Source: an uncultured Clostridia bacterium | Lineage (GTDB): Bacteria; Bacillota; Clostridia; RGIG6154 | DNA: 5,266 bases | NCBI GenBank assembly: GCA_934457515.1 | Contig: CAKSHV010000120.1 | Span: 1-5,266 of the forward strand | Direction of reading: 5' to 3' | In this document: positions 1 through 5,266 of the stretch, piece by piece | Layout: every line of letters begins with the position of its first letter | Position numbering within the stretch: position 1 is the stretch's first letter | Made by a program: the position numbers and the translations under genes | Notes under the pieces: model-generated | Seen by the model: the letters and a program-made list of their open reading frames with translations, nothing else | The model's database searches: none | What the model was told of the DNA's origin: nothing

Positions 1-464
1 AGGTGAGCGAAGAGCTTGAAAAGCAGATTCCACTTTTGGAACGCGCCGAAATTGCGCGTGCCTCGATTGACAATAACGGAAAAATTATTGTGGCGGACGA
101 TTTGTCGGCGGCCATTGAAATTGCAAACGAGATTGCACCCGAACATTTAGAACTTTGCGTGGACAATCCGTTCGATTACTTAGATTCCATTCGGCACGCG
201 GGTTCAATTTTTATGGGCAAAAACTGCCCCGAGGCGCTGGGCGATTATATGGCAGGCCCGAATCACACGCTGCCCACAAGCGGTACGGCGAAATTTTCAA
301 GTCCGCTTTCGGTTGACGATTTCGTGAAAAAAACGCAGTATACATATTACACGAAAAATGCCCTTTCCGCCATTGCGGAGGACGTGGCATACTTTGCGGA
401 AAAAGAGGGGCTGACGGCGCATGCAAAAAGCGCGGTTATCCGCCTTGAGGAGAAGAAAAAATGA
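1..464 (+). CDS. hisD: Histidinol dehydrogenase, C-terminal part (5' end outside window)
   Basis: This is the last 153 codons of HisD, the zinc enzyme that oxidises L-histidinol to L-histidine in two NAD+-dependent steps, the end of the cytoplasmic pathway. The reading frame is open to the left edge (bases 1-2 belong to a cut codon). The GTG at position 3 is an internal Val codon, not a start, since HisD is normally about 430 residues and roughly 275 are missing. Counting from that Val, the APEHLE motif (45-50) holds the Glu-His pair equivalent to E. coli Glu326/His327. GDYMAGPNH (80-88) supplies the zinc Asp (81) and His (88, equivalent to 367), and GLTAH (136-140) supplies the last zinc His (140, equivalent to 419). 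The spacings agree exactly with E. coli HisD as I recall it. The other zinc ligands (Gln259, His262 in E. coli) lie upstream of the window. The stop overlaps the hisC start by four bases. Confidence 0.97.
   Translation, partial: VSEELEKQIPLLERAEIARASIDNNGKIIVADDLSAAIEIANEIAPEHLELCVDNPFDYLDSIRHAGSIFMGKNCPEALGDYMAGPNHTLPTSGTAKFSSPLSVDDFVKKTQYTYYTKNALSAIAEDVAYFAEKEGLTAHAKSAVIRLEEKKK
447..452 (+). promoter_or_regulatory. Shine-Dalgarno site for hisC
   Basis: GAGGAG lies 8 bases before the hisC ATG and inside the last hisD codons. It supports the ATG at 461 as the start and allows ribosomes ending hisD to reinitiate at the ATGA overlap. Confidence 0.75.
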
Positions 465-1522
465 GCAGATTTTTTAGTTCAAAATATGATAAATTAGAGC
501 CGTACACGCCGGGCGAACAGCCAAAAGAGAGAAAGTTTATTAAACTAAACACCAACGAATCTCCCTTCCCGCCGTCTGAAAAATCGATTTCGTATGCGGC
601 AGAGGCTGCAAAAAACGCAGAGCTTTATCCCGACCCGACCTGTGCATATCTTACCGAATCCATCGCCTCTCTTTTGGGCGTTTCAAAAGACGAGGTGCTC
701 GTAACCAACGGCTCGGACGAGATTTTAAACTTTGCATTTATGGCGTTTTGCGACGATAAAAAAGGCGCTGCATTCCCGGATATTACCTACGGTTTTTATC
801 CTGTTTTTGCGGAATTAAACGGCGTTTCGTACATCGAAATTCCCTTAAAATCAGACTTTTCGATTGATAAAGGCGACTATTTTCATTTAAATAAAACGAT
901 TCTTATTGCAAATCCGAACGCGCCGACAGGTCTTTTGCTTTCCCTTTCCGAAATTGAGGAAATTGTGAAAAGCAATCCCGAGTCGGTGGTGGTGATTGAC
1001 GAGGCGTATATTGATTTCGGCGGGCAAAGCGCTGTGCCGCTGATTCATACATACGATAATTTGCTCGTCACCCAAACCTTTTCCAAGTCCCGCTCCCTTG
1101 CGGGCGCACGTTTAGGTTTCGGTGTTGGCTGCAAAGAGTTAATACGTGATTTAAACACGGTTAAATATTCCACAAATCCCTATAACATCAACCGCATGAG
1201 CATGGCGGCGGGATTGGGTGCAATGGAAGATGAGGAATATACGCGGAAAAACTGCAAAACCGTTATGGAAAACAGGGCATATACCGCCGAAAAATTAAAG
1301 GATTTGGGCTTTGAAATGACCGATTCTTCGGCAAATTTCTTATTTGCAAGCCACGAAAAAATAAGCGGCAAAGCGTTGTATGAGCGCTTGAAAGAAAAGG
1401 GCATATTGGTTCGGCATTTTGAAAGAGAACGAATTTACGATTTTAACCGCATAACAATCGGCACAAAAGACGATATGAATGCATTGCTAAACACCATTAA
1501 AGACATTTTAGCGGAGGGATAA
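461..1522 (+). CDS. hisC: Histidinol-phosphate aminotransferase
   Basis: HisC is a PLP-dependent fold-type I (class II) aminotransferase that moves the amino group of glutamate onto imidazole acetol phosphate, giving L-histidinol phosphate. The 353 residues match the usual length of about 350. Visible landmarks are LNTNESPFPPS (29-39) near the N-terminus, TNGSDE (82-87) in the cofactor phosphate region, a NPNAPTG motif (151-157), DEAYIDF (180-186) with the PLP Asp180 and Tyr183, the Schiff-base lysine Lys209 in TFSKSRSLAG, Arg217 in GARLGFG for PLP phosphate, and Arg330 in RITIG for substrate carboxylate or phosphate recognition. One oddity is Ala154 where E. coli HisC has the Asn (157) that contacts the PLP ring; a preceding Asn153 is present. 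The start is fixed by the strong Shine-Dalgarno and the ATGA overlap with hisD. Placement between hisD and hisB is a common clostridial order. Other class II aminotransferases look similar, but the operon settles the role. Confidence 0.97.
   Translation: MSRFFSSKYDKLEPYTPGEQPKERKFIKLNTNESPFPPSEKSISYAAEAAKNAELYPDPTCAYLTESIASLLGVSKDEVLVTNGSDEILNFAFMAFCDDKKGAAFPDITYGFYPVFAELNGVSYIEIPLKSDFSIDKGDYFHLNKTILIANPNAPTGLLLSLSEIEEIVKSNPESVVVIDEAYIDFGGQSAVPLIHTYDNLLVTQTFSKSRSLAGARLGFGVGCKELIRDLNTVKYSTNPYNINRMSMAAGLGAMEDEEYTRKNCKTVMENRAYTAEKLKDLGFEMTDSSANFLFASHEKISGKALYERLKEKGILVRHFERERIYDFNRITIGTKDDMNALLNTIKDILAEG
1513..1518 (+). promoter_or_regulatory. Shine-Dalgarno site for hisB
   Basis: GGAGGG ends 7 bases before the hisB ATG at 1526 and overlaps the last codons of hisC. 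It fixes the hisB start and fits coupled translation across the 3-base gap. Confidence 0.75.
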
Positions 1523-1525
1523 TTC

Positions 1526-2116
1526 ATGGCGAGAACGACTGAAATAAAACGAAAAACAGCGGAAACAGATATTGAAATTCAACTTAATATTGACGGCAGC
1601 GGGAGATCTCAAATCGATTCGGGCTGCGGCTTTTTAAATCACATGTTAACCCTTTTTGCCAAGCACGGGCGGTTTGATTTAACTCTTTCCTGCAAAGGCG
1701 ATATCGATGTGGACGATCATCACACGGCAGAGGACATTGGCATTTGTTTAGGTCAGGCGTTTTCGGACGCACTCGGCGAAAAACTCGGTATTGTGCGCTA
1801 CGGCAACGAAATTTTGCCCATGGACGAGGCGCTTATTCTGTCGGCGGTTGATTTGTCCGGCAGAAGTTATTTATCCTTCGGCTTATTCATTCCGACCGAA
1901 AAGGTGGGGACATTTGACACCGAGTTAGTGGAAGAATTCTGGCTTGGATTTGTTCGAACGGCAAAATGCAATCTGCATTTTAAGCAATTAAGCGGCTCAA
2001 ATTCGCACCACATTATTGAGGGCGCGTTCAAGTCGGCGGCACGCAGCTTTAAAAAAGCGGTTGCAATTGACCCGCTGTTTGCAAACGAAATTCCCTCAAC
2101 CAAGGGGGTGCTTTAA
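1526..2116 (+). CDS. hisB: Imidazoleglycerol-phosphate dehydratase (monofunctional)
   Basis: This enzyme removes water from imidazole glycerol phosphate to form imidazole acetol phosphate, the substrate of HisC. At 196 residues it is the short monofunctional form. The N-terminal HAD phosphatase domain of the E. coli bifunctional HisB is absent, so the phosphatase step must come from elsewhere, and the PHP gene at the end of this operon supplies it. The two pseudo-repeat halves each carry their manganese-binding signature: FLNHML (36-41) and DDHHTAED (63-70) in the first, SNSHHIIEGAFKSAARSF (158-175, with His161, His162 and Glu165) in the second. PMDEAL and the following SGRSYL are family-typical, and the protein ends in the characteristic STKGVL. 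In known homologues 24 subunits assemble into a shell. The start follows hisC by 3 bases and the stop shares one base with the hisH start. Confidence 0.97.
   Translation: MARTTEIKRKTAETDIEIQLNIDGSGRSQIDSGCGFLNHMLTLFAKHGRFDLTLSCKGDIDVDDHHTAEDIGICLGQAFSDALGEKLGIVRYGNEILPMDEALILSAVDLSGRSYLSFGLFIPTEKVGTFDTELVEEFWLGFVRTAKCNLHFKQLSGSNSHHIIEGAFKSAARSFKKAVAIDPLFANEIPSTKGVL
2102..2108 (+). promoter_or_regulatory. Shine-Dalgarno-like site for hisH
   Basis: AAGGGGG lies 7 bases before the hisH ATG, within the codons for the end of HisB. It is a less perfect match than the sites before hisC, hisB and hisA. The TAATG stop-start arrangement suggests that hisH translation relies partly on reinitiation after hisB. 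Confidence 0.5.
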
Positions 2117-2742
2117 TGGTCGCAATTGTAGACTACGGCGTAGGCAATCTGTTCTCCCTAAAAAGCTCGCTAGAGTCGCTTGGAGAAACGGTTTTGGTTA
2201 CGGGTGACGCAAACGAAATCCGCAGCGCGGAAAGAGTGATTCTTCCCGGCGTCGGCGCGTTTGGCGATGCGGTAGAGAAACTTAAAAACGCAGGGCTTGA
2301 CAGCGTGCTGAAAGAAGAGGCAAAATGCGGCAAACCCATTATGGGCATTTGCCTTGGCATGCAGCTGCTTTTGGACAAAAGCTTTGAGTATGGCGAGCAT
2401 TTGGGTTTAGGACTGATAAAAGGCGAAATTCGCCCCATTGCGGACGTGATTCCAAGCACCTTTAAAATTCCGCATATCGGCTGGAACAAACTATCGTTTA
2501 CACAGCCCAAGCACCCGATTTTTAAGGATTTAAACGAGGGCGACTTTGTGTATTTTGTTCATTCGTATTATGGCACGGCGTGTAAGGAAAGCACCATTGC
2601 CACAACCGACTACGGCGCGGAATTAACTGCCGCCGTCGCACACAAAAATGTGTGTGGATGCCAGTTCCACCCCGAAAAAAGCGGTGCAGTCGGACTTAAA
2701 ATTTTAAAATCATTCTGTGCGTGGGACGGGAGGGAAGTTTAA
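2116..2742 (+). CDS. hisH: Imidazole glycerol phosphate synthase, glutaminase subunit
   Basis: HisH is the class I glutamine amidotransferase half of IGP synthase. It hydrolyses glutamine and passes ammonia through a tunnel to HisF, which uses it to turn PRFAR into IGP and AICAR. The length (208 residues) is normal. The fold opens with VDYGVGNLFSL (5-15). PGVGAFGDA (44-52) is the oxyanion-strand motif, GICLGMQ (77-83) holds the nucleophile Cys79, and QFHPEKSG (183-190) supplies His185 and Glu187 to complete the triad. All catalytic residues are present, so the glutaminase should be active. The ATG shares its first base with the hisB stop (TAATG). The partner hisF lies one gene downstream, after hisA, the usual bacterial order. 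Related amidotransferases such as TrpG and PabA are excluded by the context and the HisH-type N-terminus. Confidence 0.97.
   Translation: MVAIVDYGVGNLFSLKSSLESLGETVLVTGDANEIRSAERVILPGVGAFGDAVEKLKNAGLDSVLKEEAKCGKPIMGICLGMQLLLDKSFEYGEHLGLGLIKGEIRPIADVIPSTFKIPHIGWNKLSFTQPKHPIFKDLNEGDFVYFVHSYYGTACKESTIATTDYGAELTAAVAHKNVCGCQFHPEKSGAVGLKILKSFCAWDGREV
2728..2737 (+). promoter_or_regulatory. Strong Shine-Dalgarno site that decides the hisA start
   Basis: The purine run GGGAGGGAAG sits just before the hisH stop; its GGAGGG core ends 9 bases before the ATG at 2744. It selects that ATG over the in-frame GTG at 2717, which lies upstream of the site. Confidence 0.8.
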
Positions 2743-2743
2743 T

Positions 2744-3460
2744 ATGCATATTTTTCCCGCAATCGATTTGTTCGGCGGCAAGGCCGTTCGGCTGTTTAAG
2801 GGCGATTATAACCAAATGACGGTTTACAGCGACAATCCGTTGAACGTTGCACGCGATTTTGAGCAGTGCGGCGCGCAATATTTGCATGTTGTGGACTTAG
2901 AGGGCGCAAAATCGGGCGGAACGCCGAATATTGAAACGATTAAAAATATCATTCAAAATACCAATCTGTTCGTGGAGGTCGGCGGCGGTATACGCAGTAT
3001 GGAGACTGCAAAGGCGTACATAGACGCAGGCGTCGGGCGCGTTATTTTGGGCACGGCTGCAGTGACCGACGAAACATTTTTAAAAAGTGCGGTTTTAGCA
3101 TTTGGCGAAAAGGTGGCTGTTGGTGTGGATTTAAAAGACGGCTATGTTGCCATTAAGGGCTGGACCGAAAAAAGCGCCTATTCCGGCATGGATTTTTGCA
3201 AAAGAATGCAGGATTTAGGCGTTAAAACCATTATCTGTACCGATATTTCAAAAGACGGTGCCATGAAAGGCACAAATCTTGCGCTGTATAAAACACTTTC
3301 GGAATCGCTTTCATTAAACTTAATTGCCTCGGGCGGGGTGTCCGACATTTCGGACGTTTTAAATTTATCCGCCATGGGCATTTACGGTGCGATTATCGGA
3401 AAAGCGTATTACACGGGCGCAATCGACTTAAAACAGGCAATCGAGGTGGCAAAACAATGA
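2744..3460 (+). CDS. hisA: ProFAR isomerase (phosphoribosylformimino-AICAR-P isomerase)
   Basis: HisA is a (beta/alpha)8-barrel enzyme that performs the Amadori rearrangement of ProFAR to PRFAR, the substrate of HisH-HisF. The 238 residues match the family. The protein starts MHIFPAID, placing the catalytic acid or base Asp8 at the end of strand 1. The second catalytic Asp, Asp129, sits in GVDLKDG (127-133) in the other half-barrel. Phosphate-binding glycine motifs are visible in both halves: GGGIRS (80-85) and LGTAA (102-106) in the first, ASGGVS (195-200) and IGKA (218-221) in the second. TDISKDGAMKGTN (166-178) is a family signature. A GTG at 2717 would add nine residues, but it precedes the Shine-Dalgarno and breaks the conserved N-terminus, so the ATG is chosen. 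The gene starts one base after hisH ends and overlaps hisF by four bases. Confidence 0.97.
   Translation: MHIFPAIDLFGGKAVRLFKGDYNQMTVYSDNPLNVARDFEQCGAQYLHVVDLEGAKSGGTPNIETIKNIIQNTNLFVEVGGGIRSMETAKAYIDAGVGRVILGTAAVTDETFLKSAVLAFGEKVAVGVDLKDGYVAIKGWTEKSAYSGMDFCKRMQDLGVKTIICTDISKDGAMKGTNLALYKTLSESLSLNLIASGGVSDISDVLNLSAMGIYGAIIGKAYYTGAIDLKQAIEVAKQ
3443..3449 (+). promoter_or_regulatory. Shine-Dalgarno site for hisF
   Basis: GAGGTGG lies 7 bases before the hisF ATG, within the last hisA codons, and contains the GAGGTG part of the consensus. It fits with coupling through the ATGA overlap. Confidence 0.65.
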
Positions 3461-4215
3461 TTACAAAGCGGATTATTCCTTGCCTTGACGTAAAAGACGG
3501 CAGAGTGGTGAAGGGCACGAATTTTAAGGGCTTGGCAGACGTTTCGTCGCCTGTTAAGCTTGCGGCATACTACAGCGACAGCGGCGCGGACGAGCTTGTT
3601 TTTTACGATATCACGGCGTCGGTTGAGCAAAGAGCGCTGTTTACCGATATTCTGCGCGAGGTTGCAAGCACCATTTTTATTCCGCTTACCGTGGGCGGCG
3701 GCATTAACACTTTAAATGATTTCGACCGCGTTTTAAAATGCGGGGCGGATAAGGTGAGTGTAAACTCGGGGGCCATTCAAAATCCCAATTTAATTTATGA
3801 GGCGGCAAAGCGCTACGGAAACCAGTGCGTGGTGCTTTCGGCAGACGTAAAGCGGGTTGATGGCGTGTTTCGCGTTTTTGCCAAAGGCGGAAGAGAAAAC
3901 ACCGGTATGGAGGCAATCGAGTGGATAAAGAAATGCGTTGACATGGGCGCGGGCGAGGTTGTTTTAAATTCTATCGATACCGACGGGGTGAAACACGGTT
4001 TTGATTTGGAGATGTTAAATGCAGTGTGCAGCGCGGTTTCTGTGCCGGTTATCGCCTCGGGAGGCGCGGGAAATATTGATGATTTTATAACACTGTTTCA
4101 TGCTCTTCCGCGTGTGGACGCGGGTCTTGCGGCATCGATTTTCCATTTTGGAGAGGTTACGATTCCCGATTTAAAACAAAGACTTAAAGAAAACGGTATT
4201 CCGGTTCGGATTTAA
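3457..4215 (+). CDS. hisF: Imidazole glycerol phosphate synthase, cyclase subunit
   Basis: HisF is the (beta/alpha)8-barrel partner of HisH. It uses the channelled ammonia to cleave and cyclise PRFAR, giving IGP for histidine and AICAR, which returns to purine synthesis. The 252 residues are standard. [11 protein letters not shown] (5-15) carries catalytic Asp11, followed by Lys19 in VVKG. The second catalytic Asp, Asp130, is in SADVKRVDG (128-136). Residues equivalent to the charged gate of the ammonia tunnel in Thermotoga HisF are all present at the same numbers: Arg5, Glu46, Lys99 and Glu167. Phosphate sites are LTVGGGI (77-83) in the first half and the IASGGAGN and AASIFHFGE stretches in the second. 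The start overlaps the hisA stop (ATGA). A 16-base gap to hisIE follows, the largest in the window. Confidence 0.98.
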   Translation: MITKRIIPCLDVKDGRVVKGTNFKGLADVSSPVKLAAYYSDSGADELVFYDITASVEQRALFTDILREVASTIFIPLTVGGGINTLNDFDRVLKCGADKVSVNSGAIQNPNLIYEAAKRYGNQCVVLSADVKRVDGVFRVFAKGGRENTGMEAIEWIKKCVDMGAGEVVLNSIDTDGVKHGFDLEMLNAVCSAVSVPVIASGGAGNIDDFITLFHALPRVDAGLAASIFHFGEVTIPDLKQRLKENGIPVRI

Positions 4216-4231
4216 AGAAAGGCGGATTTTT
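4216..4231 (+). promoter_or_regulatory. hisF-hisIE gap with atypical ribosome binding site
   Basis: This 16-base gap is the longest non-coding stretch in the window. It starts AGAAAGGCGGA, whose AAAGG ends 9 bases before the hisIE ATG. The match to the Shine-Dalgarno consensus is interrupted by a C and is weaker than at most other genes here. The gap is too short for a terminator or promoter of its own. Confidence 0.45.
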
Positions 4232-4882
4232 ATGGTAGATGTGAACGAACTTAAATTTGACGAAAAGGGCTTGATTCCCGCAATTGTGGTGGACGCGGTT
4301 TCGAAAAAAGTGCTGACCCTTGCCTATATGAACAAAGAGAGCTTAGAGATTTCCATGAAAGAGGGAAGAACATGCTTTTGGAGCCGTTCGAGAAACGAAC
4401 TTTGGCGTAAAGGCGAAACAAGCGGCAATGTGCAGCATATTGTATCCATCACGGCGGACTGCGACAAAGACGCTTTAACCGTTGTGGTTGAAAAAGAGGG
4501 ACCTGCGTGTCACAAGGGAACCGATTCCTGCTTTAACGATACGGTTTTTCAAAGCGACACCTTATCTGAGTTTTCGCTTGACGGCTTAATGGACCTTTTA
4601 AAGGGCAGAAAAACGGAGAAAAAAGAGGGGTCGTACACCACCTATCTGTTTGAAAAGGGACTGGACAAAATCTTAAAAAAGGTGGGCGAGGAAAGCACCG
4701 AAGTGATTATTGCCGCAAAAGCGGAGGACAAAAGGGAAACGGTTTACGAAATTGCGGACCTTTGCTATCATGTTATGGTTTTAATGGTTGAAATGGGTAT
4801 TTCGGTGGAGGATATTCACCGCGAGTTGGCGTCGCGCCACGTGATTGACCATAAAGTTAAACAGGAGAAAATGACCAAATGA
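4232..4882 (+). CDS. hisI: Bifunctional PR-AMP cyclohydrolase / PR-ATP pyrophosphohydrolase
   Basis: This is a HisIE fusion (often written hisIE) of 216 residues, as in many bacteria. It catalyses two early steps: the C-terminal HisE domain removes pyrophosphate from PR-ATP, and the N-terminal HisI domain opens the adenine ring of PR-AMP to give ProFAR for HisA. HisI covers about 1-105: GLIPAIV (13-19), LAYMN (30-34), FWSRSR (49-54), [10 protein letters not shown] (57-66), the metal-binding DCDKD (76-80), and Cys93 and Cys100 in GPACH and DSCF, which with Cys77 form the expected zinc set. HisE covers about 112-205: [15 protein letters not shown] (149-163), then EIADLCYH (173-180), an MazG-like all-alpha domain with acidic magnesium ligands. 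A short Ser/Thr- and Asp-rich linker joins the two. The stop overlaps the next gene's start (ATGA). Confidence 0.97.
   Translation: MVDVNELKFDEKGLIPAIVVDAVSKKVLTLAYMNKESLEISMKEGRTCFWSRSRNELWRKGETSGNVQHIVSITADCDKDALTVVVEKEGPACHKGTDSCFNDTVFQSDTLSEFSLDGLMDLLKGRKTEKKEGSYTTYLFEKGLDKILKKVGEESTEVIIAAKAEDKRETVYEIADLCYHVMVLMVEMGISVEDIHRELASRHVIDHKVKQEKMTK
4863..4867 (+). promoter_or_regulatory. Shine-Dalgarno site for the PHP phosphatase
   Basis: AGGAG lies 11 bases before the ATG at 4879, slightly far but usable. It sits inside the last hisIE codons and supports the ATGA overlap as the true start. The next in-frame ATG, codon 8, falls inside the metal-binding HMH motif and cannot be the start. Confidence 0.6.
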
Positions 4883-5266
4883 TTTTAGAAGATTTTCATA
4901 TGCACACTTGTTTTTGCGATGGGGAAAACACGCCCGAAGAAATGGTTTTAGCAGCGATTTCAAAAGGAATGGCAAAATTAGGCTTTTCGGTTCATTCCTA
5001 CACACCTTTTGAAACAACCTATTGCATAAAAAAAGAAAAACAGGCCGAATACGCGGCGTGCATTTTGTCTTTAAAAGAAAAATACAAAGATAAAATTTCG
5101 ATATTTTTAGGCGTAGAACAGGATTATTATGCGGACGAGCCCGCATTTGAACCCGATTATCGAATCGGTTCGGTGCATTATTTAAAGATTAAAAATCAAT
5201 TTTTTCCCGTCGATGAAAACGCCGTGCTTTTAAAAAAAGCGGCGGATTTCGGCTTTGGCGGCGACA
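4879..5266 (+). CDS. hisJ: PHP-family histidinol-phosphate phosphatase, N-terminal part (3' end outside window)
   Basis: This is an open frame of 129 codons plus one base that continues past the right edge. The protein begins [15 protein letters not shown] and belongs to the PHP metal-dependent phosphoesterase family, HisJ/HisK branch, which releases phosphate from L-histidinol phosphate to give the HisD substrate. Visible PHP motifs are motif I DFHMHT (5-10, His7 and His9), GFSVHSY (35-41, His39), GVEQDYY (78-84, with metal-ligand Glu80) and RIGSVHYL (95-102, His100). The remaining C-terminal metal ligands lie outside, so about half of a roughly 260-270-residue protein is seen. The four-base overlap with hisIE, and a monofunctional HisB without a phosphatase domain, make this the missing phosphatase step. 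GC is distinctly lower (about 38% over 4921-5220) than in the genes before it. Other PHP phosphoesterases are possible on motifs alone; context makes histidinol phosphatase much the likeliest. Confidence 0.9.
   Translation, partial: MILEDFHMHTCFCDGENTPEEMVLAAISKGMAKLGFSVHSYTPFETTYCIKKEKQAEYAACILSLKEKYKDKISIFLGVEQDYYADEPAFEPDYRIGSVHYLKIKNQFFPVDENAVLLKKAADFGFGGD

Noticed and set aside
3..5. GTG as a start codon for a short 153-residue protein
   Set aside because: The sequence continues HisD without a break and lacks the N-terminal NAD and zinc regions only because the window is cut; this GTG encodes an internal valine.
2016..2207. Forward open frame of 63 codons spanning hisB and hisH
   Set aside because: It is out of frame with two confidently identified genes, and its Arg-rich translation has no family resemblance.
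2133..2510. Reverse-strand open frame of 125 codons
   Set aside because: It is entirely antisense to hisH, which has all its catalytic motifs, and its translation shows no recognisable domain.
2717..2743. In-frame GTG upstream of hisA that would extend the protein by nine residues
   Set aside because: It lies before the strong Shine-Dalgarno at 2728-2737 and the added residues do not resemble the conserved HisA N-terminus, which begins at the ATG at 2744.
4743..4771. Promoter-like pair TTTACG, 17 bases, TATCAT inside hisIE, possibly driving the phosphatase
   Set aside because: The TATCAT falls on the conserved Tyr-His codons of the HisE EIADLCYH motif, so it is explained by protein constraint; the -35 match is poor.
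4781..5146. Reverse-strand open frame of 121 codons across the hisIE/phosphatase junction
   Set aside because: It is antisense to conserved HisE and PHP coding sequence; its Leu-, Lys- and Arg-rich translation looks like the complement of A+T-rich coding DNA.
1..5266. A novel or undescribed system, mobile element, CRISPR array, riboswitch or RNA gene in the window
   Set aside because: Coding sequence for known histidine enzymes fills all but 20 bases; there are no repeats, inverted repeats or unexplained stretches large enough to hold another element.

Overview
The window lies inside a compact, single-strand histidine biosynthesis operon. Eight genes are read left to right with almost no non-coding DNA: the C-terminal third of hisD, then complete hisC, hisB, hisH, hisA, hisF and hisIE, and finally the N-terminal part of a PHP-family histidinol-phosphate phosphatase (hisJ/hisK type) that runs off the right edge. 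The gene order D-C-B-H-A-F-IE-phosphatase, the monofunctional HisB, the fused HisIE and the PHP-type phosphatase are the arrangement known from Firmicutes. Together with moderate GC (about 47-51% in hand-counted stretches of hisC, hisF and hisIE) and strong purine-rich Shine-Dalgarno sequences, this suggests an anaerobic member of the class Clostridia, perhaps an uncultured gut lineage. The taxonomic call is an inference from layout and protein flavour, not from a database match.

Layout: hisD end (1-464), hisC (461-1522), hisB (1526-2116), hisH (2116-2742), hisA (2744-3460), hisF (3457-4215), hisIE (4232-4882), phosphatase start (4879-5266). Three junctions are 4-base ATGA overlaps (hisD/hisC, hisA/hisF, hisIE/phosphatase) and one is a 1-base TAATG overlap (hisB/hisH). 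The remaining gaps are 3, 1 and 16 bases. No stretch without a gene exceeds 16 bases, and I see no terminator, convincing internal promoter, tRNA, mobile element or repeat.

Pathway logic: HisIE performs the second and third steps (PR-ATP to PR-AMP to ProFAR), HisA isomerises ProFAR to PRFAR, HisH-HisF converts PRFAR plus glutamine-derived ammonia to imidazole glycerol phosphate (IGP) and AICAR, HisB dehydrates IGP, HisC transaminates imidazole acetol phosphate, the PHP protein removes phosphate from histidinol phosphate, and HisD oxidises histidinol to histidine. Only the first step (HisG, probably with HisZ) is missing; those genes and the operon's regulatory leader would be expected upstream of the left edge.

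Every complete enzyme has the expected length and key catalytic residues, so this is a functional-looking, conventional operon and not a new system. The points that merit a second look are modest: an Ala where the NPTG-type motif of HisC usually has the cofactor-contacting Asn, a clear GC drop in the terminal phosphatase gene, and the pattern of translational coupling.
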